A program made the translations under genes and the position numbers. The notes beneath the pieces were generated by a model. The model searched no databases, was not told the origin of the DNA, and worked only from the letters and a program-made list of their open reading frames with translations. DNA of 64,000 nt. Origin: Intestinimonas butyriciproducens. Its GTDB lineage: Bacteria > Bacillota > Clostridia > Oscillospirales > Oscillospiraceae. The stretch lies in NCBI RefSeq assembly GCF_004154955.1, contig NZ_CP011524.1, positions 1,612,001-1,676,000 of the forward strand, read 5' to 3'. Shown here one piece after another: positions 35,646 to 46,217 of this stretch; position 1 is the stretch's first letter, and each line of letters starts with the position of its first letter.

Positions 35646-36638
35646 ATGAATATTTTAAAAACGCTGCAAAGCTTAAATGCCTGTCACGGCCCCTCTGGAG
35701 ACGAAGCAGAGGTGGCTTCGCTGCTGGAGAAGCTGGCCATGCCCTTTGTAGACGAGTGCCGCCGGGACACCATGGGGAATCTGATTGCCCACAAGAAGGG
35801 GGCTGGGTCACGGGTCCTGTTTGCAGCCCATATGGACTCCATCGGCTTCATCGCCACCTATATTGAGAAGGAGGGCTTTGTCCGCTTCTGCAAAGTGGGC
35901 GGCCTCCATGCGCCTGACCTGATCGCCACACCTGTACGCTTTAAAAACGGAGTGCGGGGCGTGATCTGCCTGAACGAGGGTGTCGAGCCCAAGGAAATGA
36001 CTTTGGAGGATCTCTATATTGACATTGGGGCCCATGACGAAGAGGAGGCACGCGCAATGGTGGGCATTGGCGATACCGCGGTCTATGATACTCCCGCCTT
36101 TGGCGCAGGAGACCGTCTGGTCTCCCCCTACATGGACAATCGCATTTCCTGCATTGTCCTTCTGATGGCAATGGAGCAGTTCCAAAAGAGCGAGAACGAT
36201 CTCTATTTTGTATTTACCGTCCAGGAGGAGCTGGGGCTGCGCGGGGCGAAAACCGCAGCCTACGCCATCGATCCGGACTACGGCATTGCAGTGGACGTGA
36301 CCGTATCCGCCGATGAATTGGGCAGTAAGCACTCCGGCAGCAGCAGGTTGGGCGGAGGCGCGGCGATCAAGGTCATGGACTCCTCCATCATCTGTCACCC
36401 TGAAATGGTCTCCAAATTATCGGCGCTGGCCGGGGAGCGGGGGATCGATGTCCAGATGGATGTCATCCGATCCGGCGGCACCGATGCCGGAAGCATCTAT
36501 ACCACGAAGATGGGGGTACTGACCGGTGGAATTTCCATCCCATGCCGATATGTCCATACTCCGCAAGAGATGGTGGACCGCGGCGATGTAGAGGCCTGTG
36601 CCCGGCTGGTTTGCGCTTTTGCAGAAGCCAGTCTATAA
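35646..36638 (+). CDS. M42 family metallopeptidase (copy 3)
   Basis: A 330-residue third paralogue. Motifs AAHMDSIGFI near residue 60, SPYMDNRISC near 160, TVQEELGLRGA for the catalytic pair and CRYVHTPQE near the C terminus are intact. Start ATG behind GGGAGGATAGG. Three M42 genes in tandem suggest a peptide-scavenging module; its stop codon overlaps the -10 box of the next gene's promoter. Confidence 0.88.
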   Translation: MNILKTLQSLNACHGPSGDEAEVASLLEKLAMPFVDECRRDTMGNLIAHKKGAGSRVLFAAHMDSIGFIATYIEKEGFVRFCKVGGLHAPDLIATPVRFKNGVRGVICLNEGVEPKEMTLEDLYIDIGAHDEEEARAMVGIGDTAVYDTPAFGAGDRLVSPYMDNRISCIVLLMAMEQFQKSENDLYFVFTVQEELGLRGAKTAAYAIDPDYGIAVDVTVSADELGSKHSGSSRLGGGAAIKVMDSSIICHPEMVSKLSALAGERGIDVQMDVIRSGGTDAGSIYTTKMGVLTGGISIPCRYVHTPQEMVDRGDVEACARLVCAFAEASL

Positions 36639-36639
36639 T
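36611..36639 (+). promoter_or_regulatory. Promoter of the methionine gamma-lyase-family gene
   Basis: TTGCGC at 36611-36616 and TATAAT at 36634-36639 with a 17-base spacer, lying over the end of the third M42 gene. Confidence 0.6.
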
Positions 36640-36661
36640 AAAACTATTAGGAAAGCAGAGT

Positions 36662-37924
36662 GTGAAAAGGGAAATGCCATTACAGATAAGCGATCACGTC
36701 CGCACATTGGGCAGGGAGGCGCAGGCGGCACTAGGGGAACAGTTTGCACGCATTGACGCCATTGCGGAGGAGAATACCCAGAAGGTCCTGGCCGCCTTCC
36801 AGAGACATCGGGTGGCGGAGTCCTATTTTGCCGGGACCACCGGCTATGGATACGATGACCTGGGCCGTGACCAGTTGGACGCCATTTTTGCGGACCTTTT
36901 TGGGACGGAAGATGCTCTGGTCCGAATCGGCTTTGTCAACGGCACACATGCCATCTCTTGCGCGCTTTTTGGCGCGCTGAAGCCGGGAGATACTCTGGTT
37001 TCGGCGGTGGGCGCTCCTTATGATACCCTTTTAGGCGTGATCGGAGTGGTGGATAAAGGCCCAGGATCGCTCAAGCAGTATGGCGTAAACTACCGTCAGG
37101 TAGATGTCACCCCCGAGGACCGCCCGGATGTGGAGGGAATCGTGGAGGCGGTAAAGGCCCCCTCCGTAAGTACGGTACTGATCCAGCGTTCAAGGGGATA
37201 TGCGACCCGAGCTTCTCTCTCTGTGGATGAAATTGGAACGCTGTGCGCCGCCATTCGCAGCGCCAACCCTGGGGTCAATATCTTGGTAGACAACTGCTAC
37301 GGAGAGTTTGTGGAGGAGCGTGAACCAACACAGGCCGGGGCGGATCTGGTCGTGGGGTCCCTCATCAAAAACCCGGGGGGCGGTCTTGCGCCCACCGGGG
37401 GATACATCGCCGGACGCCGCGATCTGGTGGAGGCGGCCTCTATGCGCCTCACTACGCCTGGAATCGGCAGAGAATGCGGCTCTACTTTGGGAAACAATCG
37501 TCTGCTCTATCAGGGACTTTTCCTTGCACCCCACACCGTGGCTCAGGCGGTAAAGACCGCTGTATTTGCCGCCAAGACGATGGAACTGCTTGGTTATCGG
37601 GCTGAGCCCGCCTCCAGTGCGCCGCGGCACGATATCATTCAGATGATTCATTTCGGTGAGCCGGAAAAGCTGAAAAAGTTTTGCAAAGGTATCCAGATGG
37701 GGGCGCCGGTCGACTCCTACGTGACGCCGGAGCCCTGGGATATGCCGGGCTATGACTGCCCTGTCATCATGGCGGCTGGCGCTTTTATCCAGGGGGCTTC
37801 CATCGAGCTCTCCTGCGACGCTCCCATGCGTGAGCCCTATACCCTCTATCTTCAGGGCGGCCTCACCTATGAATCCGGGAAAGCGGGCGTGCTTTTGGCC
37901 GTGGAGGAACTTTTAAAGGACTGA
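36662..37924 (+). CDS. Methionine gamma-lyase family protein (aluminium-resistance family)
   Basis: A 420-residue fold type I PLP enzyme of the family once named aluminium resistance protein (PF06838). Signatures include GTTGYGYDDLGRD near residue 58, FVNGTHAISCALF near 90, and the PLP-lysine region GSLIKNPGGGLAPTGGY near 235. It is related to cystathionine/methionine lyases and may release thiols from sulfur amino acids, but no substrate is certain. The GTG at 36662 follows AGGAAAGCAG; ATG 36674 is an alternative. It is full length. Confidence 0.87.
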   Translation: MKREMPLQISDHVRTLGREAQAALGEQFARIDAIAEENTQKVLAAFQRHRVAESYFAGTTGYGYDDLGRDQLDAIFADLFGTEDALVRIGFVNGTHAISCALFGALKPGDTLVSAVGAPYDTLLGVIGVVDKGPGSLKQYGVNYRQVDVTPEDRPDVEGIVEAVKAPSVSTVLIQRSRGYATRASLSVDEIGTLCAAIRSANPGVNILVDNCYGEFVEEREPTQAGADLVVGSLIKNPGGGLAPTGGYIAGRRDLVEAASMRLTTPGIGRECGSTLGNNRLLYQGLFLAPHTVAQAVKTAVFAAKTMELLGYRAEPASSAPRHDIIQMIHFGEPEKLKKFCKGIQMGAPVDSYVTPEPWDMPGYDCPVIMAAGAFIQGASIELSCDAPMREPYTLYLQGGLTYESGKAGVLLAVEELLKD

Positions 37925-37972
37925 TACAAGCCGGTGTGCGCATAAAGTCTGCATATGGGGGTGACCTTATAT

Positions 37973-38650
37973 ATGCGGACTTGGCACAGATGGGGATTTC
38001 CCCGATTCAGGCGACGGGGACCGCCCCAAGCCCGAAAGGCGCATGGACTGCTGCTCAGCGGACTGCTCGGGGTGAGCCTTGCGCTCCTCCTCATCGGATA
38101 CCTGGAAATCAGGCTGCATCCAATCCTGAACGCTATGGCCACGGCAAAGGTGACCAATACGGTTACGCAGACGCTGGATGGCGCCATCGCCAATGAGATA
38201 TCCTCCGTTGGGATCACCTACGGAGATCTCATCTCTATGGAAAAGGACAGTACGGGGCGCGTGACCGCCCTTACCAGCAATATGGCGGAGCTCAACCGAC
38301 TCCGGACGAGTATTCTCAGCGCTGTGGTCACAGCCGTGGATACCCTGGATCAGGAGCAGCTTTCAATTCCGGTGGGAAACCTGACAGGGATCAACTTTCT
38401 CTCCGGAAGAGGCATATCTCTGCCAGTGGAAGTGGTGGCCGTGGGTTCCGCCCATGCGGAATTTCACAATCAGTTCGACTATGCCGGGATCAACCAGACC
38501 CGGCATCAGATCCTGCTGGATGTGTCCGTCGCTGTGGACATCCTGCTGCCCGGGGATACCCTACGGACCGAGGTCACCGCACAGGTCCCCGTGGCGGAAA
38601 CTGTTATCGTGGGTGCAGTACCGGACACTTACTTGCAGCTTGGAACATAA
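37973..38650 (+). CDS. yunB: Sporulation protein YunB
   Basis: A 225-residue protein with one N-terminal transmembrane helix (about residues 30-48, LLLSGLLGVSLALLLIGYL) and a soluble domain with LHPILNAMATAKVTNTVTQTLDGAI and PVGNLTGINFLSGRG, typical of YunB. In Bacillus it is a mother-cell sporulation protein under SigE, whose exact role is unknown. The ATG at 37973 is 9 bases after GGGGGTG; an earlier in-frame ATG overlaps that site. Confidence 0.88.
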   Translation: MRTWHRWGFPRFRRRGPPQARKAHGLLLSGLLGVSLALLLIGYLEIRLHPILNAMATAKVTNTVTQTLDGAIANEISSVGITYGDLISMEKDSTGRVTALTSNMAELNRLRTSILSAVVTAVDTLDQEQLSIPVGNLTGINFLSGRGISLPVEVVAVGSAHAEFHNQFDYAGINQTRHQILLDVSVAVDILLPGDTLRTEVTAQVPVAETVIVGAVPDTYLQLGT

Positions 38651-38663
38651 GAGAGGCGGTACT

Positions 38664-41232
<2,569 letters not shown>

Positions 41233-41373
41233 ATCATATCCAGAAATCTTGCGTCCTGTGACACAGTTTCCCTGTTTTGTCTATGGAAGTCCTTAAAAAT
41301 TCGCTTTATAATAGAACTACGAAAGCGAAAGCAGTTTCGAAATGTTTTTGCATTCAAAAAGGAGTGATTCTGC

Positions 41374-42735
41374 ATGGGACTGATGGATCGGGTTAAAAAA
41401 ACAGGCATGTCCATCATGTACGACTATTTGGACAAGGACCCGGATCGGAATCTGCCGAAAATTATGGACTGGGTAGATCAGTTTGCGGGAAAAGATGTCT
41501 TTGCTGCTGCCCGGAAGCAGGCCCGGAAGGTGATCGAGGATCCGGACAACAACTGGTATCGTCTGATTAAAAGTCTGTGGACAGACATCGACGACGGAGT
41601 TCGTAAGACGCTTTTTGAAAATTTTATTGTGAACTCGGCGCTGATCGGGTTCCCAAAAGAGTGTGACAACCGTGAGAAGTACGGCTGCAATATCCCATGG
41701 GCTATCCTGATGGACCCCACTTCTGCCTGCAATCTTCACTGTACAGGCTGCTGGGCGGCGGAATACGGCAATAAGATGAATATGGACTTGGATACGATGG
41801 ACTCCATCATCCGCCAGGGTACGGAGCTGGGTACCTACATGTATCTCTATACCGGCGGCGAACCGCTTGTTCGGAAAAAGGATATCATTACCCTCTGCGA
41901 ACGCCATCCCGACTGTGTATTTATGTCTTTTACCAACGCGACGCTGATCGATGAGGCATTTGCCGACGAGATGCTGCGTGTCAAGAATTTTGTCCCCGCT
42001 ATCAGCGTAGAAGGCTTTGAAGAGGCGACAGATTCCAGGAGAGGGCATGGCACTTTTCAAGCTGTGATGCGCGCCATGGAGATACTCAAGCGCAAAAAGC
42101 TGCCCTTCGGCGTCTCTTGCTGCTATACTCGCGCCAACGTGGATGTTATCGGCAGCGAGGCCTATTTTGACAAGATGGTGGAGTGGGGGGCAAAGTTTGC
42201 TTGGTTCTTTACATATATGCCGATCGGCGCCGACGCGGTGCCGGAGTTGATGGTCACTGCCGAGCAGCGGGAGTTTATGTACCATCAAATTCGAAAATTT
42301 CGGGATTCCAAACCCATCTTTACGCTGGATTTCTGGAATGACGGAGAGTATGTGGAGGGGTGTATTGCCGGCGGACGGCACTACTGCCACATCAATGCGG
42401 CGGGGGACATTGAGCCCTGTGCGTTTATCCATTATTCAGACTCCAATATCCACAATAAAACCCTTCTGGAGGCCTATCAATCTCCGCTCTTTATGGCCTA
42501 TCATGACAATCAGCCTTTCAATCAAAATCATCTGCGTCCTTGCCCGCTGCTGGATAACTATGGACGGCTGGCGGACATGGTGGAGCAGAGCGGAGCAAAG
42601 TCTACGGATCTCGCTGCACCGGAGGATGTACATACCCTCTGCGGAAAATGTAAGGATGCAGCTGAACACTGGGCAGTCACCGCTGGAGCGCTGTGGGCGG
42701 CTTCACATCCGGATGGCGTCCATAAGGCGGAATAG
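41374..42735 (+). CDS. Radical SAM protein with C-terminal cysteine region
   Basis: A 453-residue radical SAM enzyme. The cluster motif C-x3-C-x2-C is C119, C123, C126, with GGEP following near 160. A C-terminal cysteine-rich part (CIAGGRHYCHINAAGDIEPCAF and CPLL, later CGKCKD) resembles a SPASM-type domain with extra Fe-S clusters. The first 105 residues are a helical extension, unusual for the class. I do not recognise the substrate; no peptide precursor or partner gene is obvious next door. It is monocistronic and convergent with cotJC. Confidence 0.82.
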   Translation: MGLMDRVKKTGMSIMYDYLDKDPDRNLPKIMDWVDQFAGKDVFAAARKQARKVIEDPDNNWYRLIKSLWTDIDDGVRKTLFENFIVNSALIGFPKECDNREKYGCNIPWAILMDPTSACNLHCTGCWAAEYGNKMNMDLDTMDSIIRQGTELGTYMYLYTGGEPLVRKKDIITLCERHPDCVFMSFTNATLIDEAFADEMLRVKNFVPAISVEGFEEATDSRRGHGTFQAVMRAMEILKRKKLPFGVSCCYTRANVDVIGSEAYFDKMVEWGAKFAWFFTYMPIGADAVPELMVTAEQREFMYHQIRKFRDSKPIFTLDFWNDGEYVEGCIAGGRHYCHINAAGDIEPCAFIHYSDSNIHNKTLLEAYQSPLFMAYHDNQPFNQNHLRPCPLLDNYGRLADMVEQSGAKSTDLAAPEDVHTLCGKCKDAAEHWAVTAGALWAASHPDGVHKAE

Positions 42736-42749
42736 ATTTCTCTTATTTC

Positions 42750-42784
42750 AAAGCGGCGCAAGGCGATCGGCCTTGCGCCGCTTT
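42750..42784. terminator. Bidirectional terminator between radical SAM gene and cotJC
   Basis: A perfect 14-bp stem, AAAGCGGCGCAAGG at 42750-42763 with its complement at 42771-42784 and a 7-base loop, between convergent genes. Confidence 0.8.
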
Positions 42785-42798
42785 CGGCCTGAAGGGGA

Positions 42799-43395
42799 TT
42801 ATTTGTCTGTAACGGGATTGGTGAAGTAAATATTTTTCTGATCCATTTTTTCTTTTGCCAGGCGGACCGCTTCACCAAATCTCTGGAAGTGGACGACCTC
42901 CCGCTCACGGAGGAACCGGATTACGTCGGTAACGTCCGGATCATCACAAAGGCGTAAAATGTTATCGTAGGTGACTCTGGCCTTCTGCTCCGCGGCCATG
43001 TCCTCGGTAAGGTCGGCGATTACATCGCCTTTTACAGCCATGGAGGCGGCGCTCCAGGGAAAACCGGAGGCCGCAGTCGGATAGACCCCTGTGGTATGGT
43101 CCACAAAGTAGGGGGCAAACTCAGCAATACGAGCATCGGTGTCGCTGATGTTCCGCGTGAGCTGATGGACGATGGCACCAATCATCTCTAAATGCCCCAG
43201 TTCTTCTGTACCAATGTCGGTCAAAAGGCCTTTCAGTTCGGCGTAGGGCATCGCGTATCTTTGGCTCAGATAGCGTAAAGATGCGCCGAGTTCGCCATCC
43301 GGTCCGCCATACTGACTGATAATGAAGGACGCCAGTTTGGGATTGGGCGTCTTGATTTTCACTGGATACTGTAGTTTCTTCTCGTAAGAAAACAT
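42799..43395 (-). CDS. cotJC: Manganese catalase-family spore coat protein CotJC
   Basis: A 198-residue ferritin-like protein related to manganese catalase. The di-metal ligands can be traced: ELGASLRYLSQRY, TDIGTEELGHLEMI and REREVVHFQRFGEA. In Bacillus CotJC is an inner coat component encoded with CotJA and CotJB; here the upstream gene is a CotJA-CotJB fusion whose TAA precedes this start directly. Coat association and some catalase activity are inferred from the family. Confidence 0.93.
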   Translation of the reverse strand: MFSYEKKLQYPVKIKTPNPKLASFIISQYGGPDGELGASLRYLSQRYAMPYAELKGLLTDIGTEELGHLEMIGAIVHQLTRNISDTDARIAEFAPYFVDHTTGVYPTAASGFPWSAASMAVKGDVIADLTEDMAAEQKARVTYDNILRLCDDPDVTDVIRFLREREVVHFQRFGEAVRLAKEKMDQKNIYFTNPVTDK

Positions 43396-43854
43396 TTATT
43401 TGCCCTCCTTCTCTGTGTAGTTCCAGGGCCACGGATCCTGGAGCCAAGTGTAGGTCTTGCTCCTGGCGGTTTCGCCGCGCATAATGGGGCCGCCGATCTC
43501 TACATAGTCGGCCCGCGCGGTCTCCTCCAGAGCGGCATACTGGCGGAAAAGCTCGAAGGCCTCGCCGTCAGAGGGATGCGTATCCAGATAGAGCGCCAGT
43601 TCCTGGAGCACAAATTCCAGCGCTTGCAGTTCCGTCATAGGCGTCTGCGGCAGGCTGGCCGCGTTGACTTTGGCACGGAAGGGGAGATTTAAGCCGGGAT
43701 AAAGCGTCCCATTATTGAGGGCATCCATTTGGGAATATCGCTTTGGATTGTTTTGCTGAAAGGGGACATATGGTACCGCCAGAGGGGCACATTCGGGCAG
43801 TGTGCCGCAGTTATCGCTGCATGTGGCGGGATTCGGTGCATTGTCAGGGTACAA
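43396..43854 (-). CDS. CotJA-CotJB fusion spore coat protein
   Basis: A 152-residue protein. Residues about 28-60 (LAVPYVPFQQ through NNGTLYPGLNLPF) match CotJA, and residues about 75-148 (LQALEFVLQELALYLDTHPSD through TWLQDPWPWN) match CotJB, which are separate proteins of about 80-90 residues in Bacillus. The frame is open throughout, so the joining is real in this sequence. The TTG start lies 11 bases after AAGGAGG on the - strand. The stop abuts cotJC. Coat assembly role is inferred. Confidence 0.85.
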   Translation of the reverse strand: MYPDNAPNPATCSDNCGTLPECAPLAVPYVPFQQNNPKRYSQMDALNNGTLYPGLNLPFRAKVNAASLPQTPMTELQALEFVLQELALYLDTHPSDGEAFELFRQYAALEETARADYVEIGGPIMRGETARSKTYTWLQDPWPWNYTEKEGK

Positions 43855-43974
43855 TTCAGGATTCCTCCTTCTATGGTTTCAGAGAGAACACTCTGTCCGG
43901 CAGAGTTCCCCTCCGTTTTATCTTATGTGGCATGGTGCAAAAGGGAACCTGACGTTTTAAAGCCGGAAACCATT

Positions 43975-44003
43975 TTGCTTTTGAAGCGCGGGTGTGGTAT
44001 AAT
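43975..44003 (+). promoter_or_regulatory. Promoter of the MATE gene
   Basis: TTGCTT at 43975-43980 and TATAAT at 43998-44003 with a 17-base spacer. The -10 box covers the ATG at 44002, so that ATG cannot be the translation start of transcripts from here. Confidence 0.7.
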
Positions 44004-44040
44004 GGCCCACGGTGAATATGATTTAGGGGAGAAAAAATTT

Positions 44041-45417
44041 TTGCAGCATGTAAATGACCTGGGCAGAGACGACATCAAGCAGCTTGTCCTGCGTGTAGCG
44101 CTGCCCTCCATGTTGGCGCAATTCGTCAGCGTACTCTATAGCATCGTGGACCGGATGTACATCGGGAATATCCCGGAGATCGGCGATACAGCCCTGGCCG
44201 GCGTGGGAATCTGCGGTCCGATTGTGAACCTGGTTGGGGCATTTGCCTTTTTAGTCGGGGTAGGCGGTGCCCCTTTGATGAGCATCAAGCTGGGAGAGGG
44301 AGACCGGGAGGGGGCGCAAAGAATCCTCTCCAATTGCTTTTTGATGCTTGCCGCCCTGTCCGCTCTGCTGACCGCGCTGGCGCTTGTCTGGAGGGAACGG
44401 CTCCTGATGTGGTTTGGCACCAGTGCATTGACATTCCCATACGCAAAGGACTATATCACAATCTATCTCCTAGGCACAGTCTTTGCCCTGATGTCTTCCG
44501 GATTGAATCAATTTATCGTCTGCCAGGGATTTGCAAACACAGGGATGCGCTCGGTCCTTTTGGGCGCGGTGCTCAACATTATTCTCGATCCGATTTTTAT
44601 TTTCAGCTTGGGTATGGGGGTAAAAGGAGCGGCCTTGGCTACCGTTCTCTCCCAAATGGCGTCATGCACGTATGTACTTCTCTTCCTGTTCGGACAGCGC
44701 CCGCCGATTCGGATTACATTTGGCGGCTACCAACTCAAGGTCGTCCGTTCGGTTCTGACCGTGGGCTTCACATCCTTTCTGATTATTGCCATTGATAATG
44801 GGATGATCATTGCCATGAATGCTGTGTTGCAGCGATATGGAGGCCCTGGACAGGGGGATATCTTGATTACCTGCTGCACCATTATGCAGAGCTTTATGCT
44901 GATGGTTACCATGCCGTTAGGCGGCATCACGGGGGGCACGCAGAGCATCCTGGGCTTTAACTATGGAGCGAGGCGGCCAGACCGGGTGCTCAAGGCGCAA
45001 AAGTATATTATCCTGCTCTGCGTCTCCTTCACTGCACTCTTGTTCTTGTTTGCCCAACTGGCTCCTCACTTGTTTGTTTTGATTTTCACACGTGAAACGG
45101 AATATGTGGCGTTGGCTTCGCGCGCCATAAGAATTTATACATTGGGCATTATCCCCTTGGGGATACAGTATGAAATTGTGGATGGCTTTACTGGAATGGG
45201 GGTGGTCCAGGCCGCGTTGCCGCTCTCATTTTGGCGCAAGCTGATCTACTTTGTAAGTCTGTTTGCCCTTCCCGCCGCCTTTGGAGCGGAGGCAGTCTTC
45301 TTTACCGGCCCCATTTCAGATTTTGGAGGAGCGTTGGTATCTGTCGTGGTCTACCTGCTGACCATCCGAAAGATATTAAACAAGCGTTCCCCTGCGGAAC
45401 CCCTGCCTGAGGTGTAA
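44041..45417 (+). CDS. MATE family efflux transporter
   Basis: A 458-residue integral membrane protein with twelve predicted spans in two homologous halves, of the DinF/MepA-type multidrug and toxic compound extrusion family. The N-terminal block PSMLAQFVSVLYSIVDRMYIG and the repeat GGITGGTQSILGFNYGAR are typical. The start is taken as TTG 44041, 9 bases after AGGGGAG, because the earlier ATG at 44002 lies inside the promoter -10 box. Substrate (cationic drugs, by family) is unknown. Confidence 0.88.
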   Translation: MQHVNDLGRDDIKQLVLRVALPSMLAQFVSVLYSIVDRMYIGNIPEIGDTALAGVGICGPIVNLVGAFAFLVGVGGAPLMSIKLGEGDREGAQRILSNCFLMLAALSALLTALALVWRERLLMWFGTSALTFPYAKDYITIYLLGTVFALMSSGLNQFIVCQGFANTGMRSVLLGAVLNIILDPIFIFSLGMGVKGAALATVLSQMASCTYVLLFLFGQRPPIRITFGGYQLKVVRSVLTVGFTSFLIIAIDNGMIIAMNAVLQRYGGPGQGDILITCCTIMQSFMLMVTMPLGGITGGTQSILGFNYGARRPDRVLKAQKYIILLCVSFTALLFLFAQLAPHLFVLIFTRETEYVALASRAIRIYTLGIIPLGIQYEIVDGFTGMGVVQAALPLSFWRKLIYFVSLFALPAAFGAEAVFFTGPISDFGGALVSVVVYLLTIRKILNKRSPAEPLPEV

Positions 45418-45433
45418 TACATATCGGATGCCT

Positions 45434-45457
45434 CCCTCTCATAGAGTGCAGAGAGGG
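45434..45457 (+). promoter_or_regulatory. Hairpin covering the cwlD ribosome-binding site
   Basis: CCCTCTC at 45434-45440 pairs with GAGAGGG at 45451-45457, the ribosome site of cwlD. It could lower translation or act as a weak end for the MATE transcript. Confidence 0.45.
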
Positions 45458-45467
45458 GGTGTCCACA

Positions 45468-46217
45468 GTGAAACAGATCTTTGAGAAACGCATTTTTTCT
45501 GTCGCCTTGCTGAGTATATTAACGTTAAGTACCTGCTATTATCTTTTTCTCTGGAAGGGAAACACGGTACCTGCCATGGCGCATCCCGACCGATTCTCAG
45601 CCGAGACAATCATAATCGATGCCGGACACGGCGGTGAGGACGGGGGAGCCGTCTCGCCTTCCGGGACAGTGGAGAGCAGCATCAATTTGGCCGTTGCGAA
45701 GCGGCTGGACTCCATTCTAGGCCTTTATGGGGCGAATGTCATCATGCTTCGGGAAAAGGATGTGTCCCTTCATGATCCCGGCTCCGAGACGCTACGTCAA
45801 AAAAAAGTGTCAGATCTTCATAAACGGGTAAAAATCATTGAGGAAACTCCCAATGCAACCCTCATCAGTATCCACCAGAATACCTACAGCGGCAGTTCGA
45901 AATATCACGGTGCACAGGTCTTTTATGCAAGCGAGGCGTCGAGCCTGCCCTTTGCCAAATTTGCACAAGAGACACTGCGCGTGGTATTGGATCCTGAAAA
46001 CGGGCGGAAAGCTGCTAAAATCCCAGATACCGTTTATCTCATGAACCACATTACCTGCCGGGCTATCTTGGTAGAATGCGGCTTTCTATCCAACCCGGAT
46101 GAGGACGTCCTGCTTCAAACCAGTGGCTATCAAACCAAAATCGCAACTGCACTGGCGGGAGCTTATCTTGGTTATTCTGAGACAAATTTGGAGGAACCAT
46201 TCCAAAATGAGGGCTAA
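45468..46217 (+). CDS. cwlD: N-acetylmuramoyl-L-alanine amidase, CwlD-like
   Basis: A 249-residue Amidase_3 enzyme with an N-terminal membrane/signal segment (residues 8-30). Zinc ligands appear in DAGHGGEDGG, SIHQNTY and the catalytic glutamate in ILVECGFLSN. CwlD removes peptide side chains in spore cortex formation so that muramic lactam can form and germination enzymes can act. Length and the single TM without wall-binding repeats fit CwlD rather than vegetative amidases. The GTG at 45468 is 9 bases after GAGAGGGGG. It overlaps radA. Confidence 0.87.
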   Translation: MKQIFEKRIFSVALLSILTLSTCYYLFLWKGNTVPAMAHPDRFSAETIIIDAGHGGEDGGAVSPSGTVESSINLAVAKRLDSILGLYGANVIMLREKDVSLHDPGSETLRQKKVSDLHKRVKIIEETPNATLISIHQNTYSGSSKYHGAQVFYASEASSLPFAKFAQETLRVVLDPENGRKAAKIPDTVYLMNHITCRAILVECGFLSNPDEDVLLQTSGYQTKIATALAGAYLGYSETNLEEPFQNEG

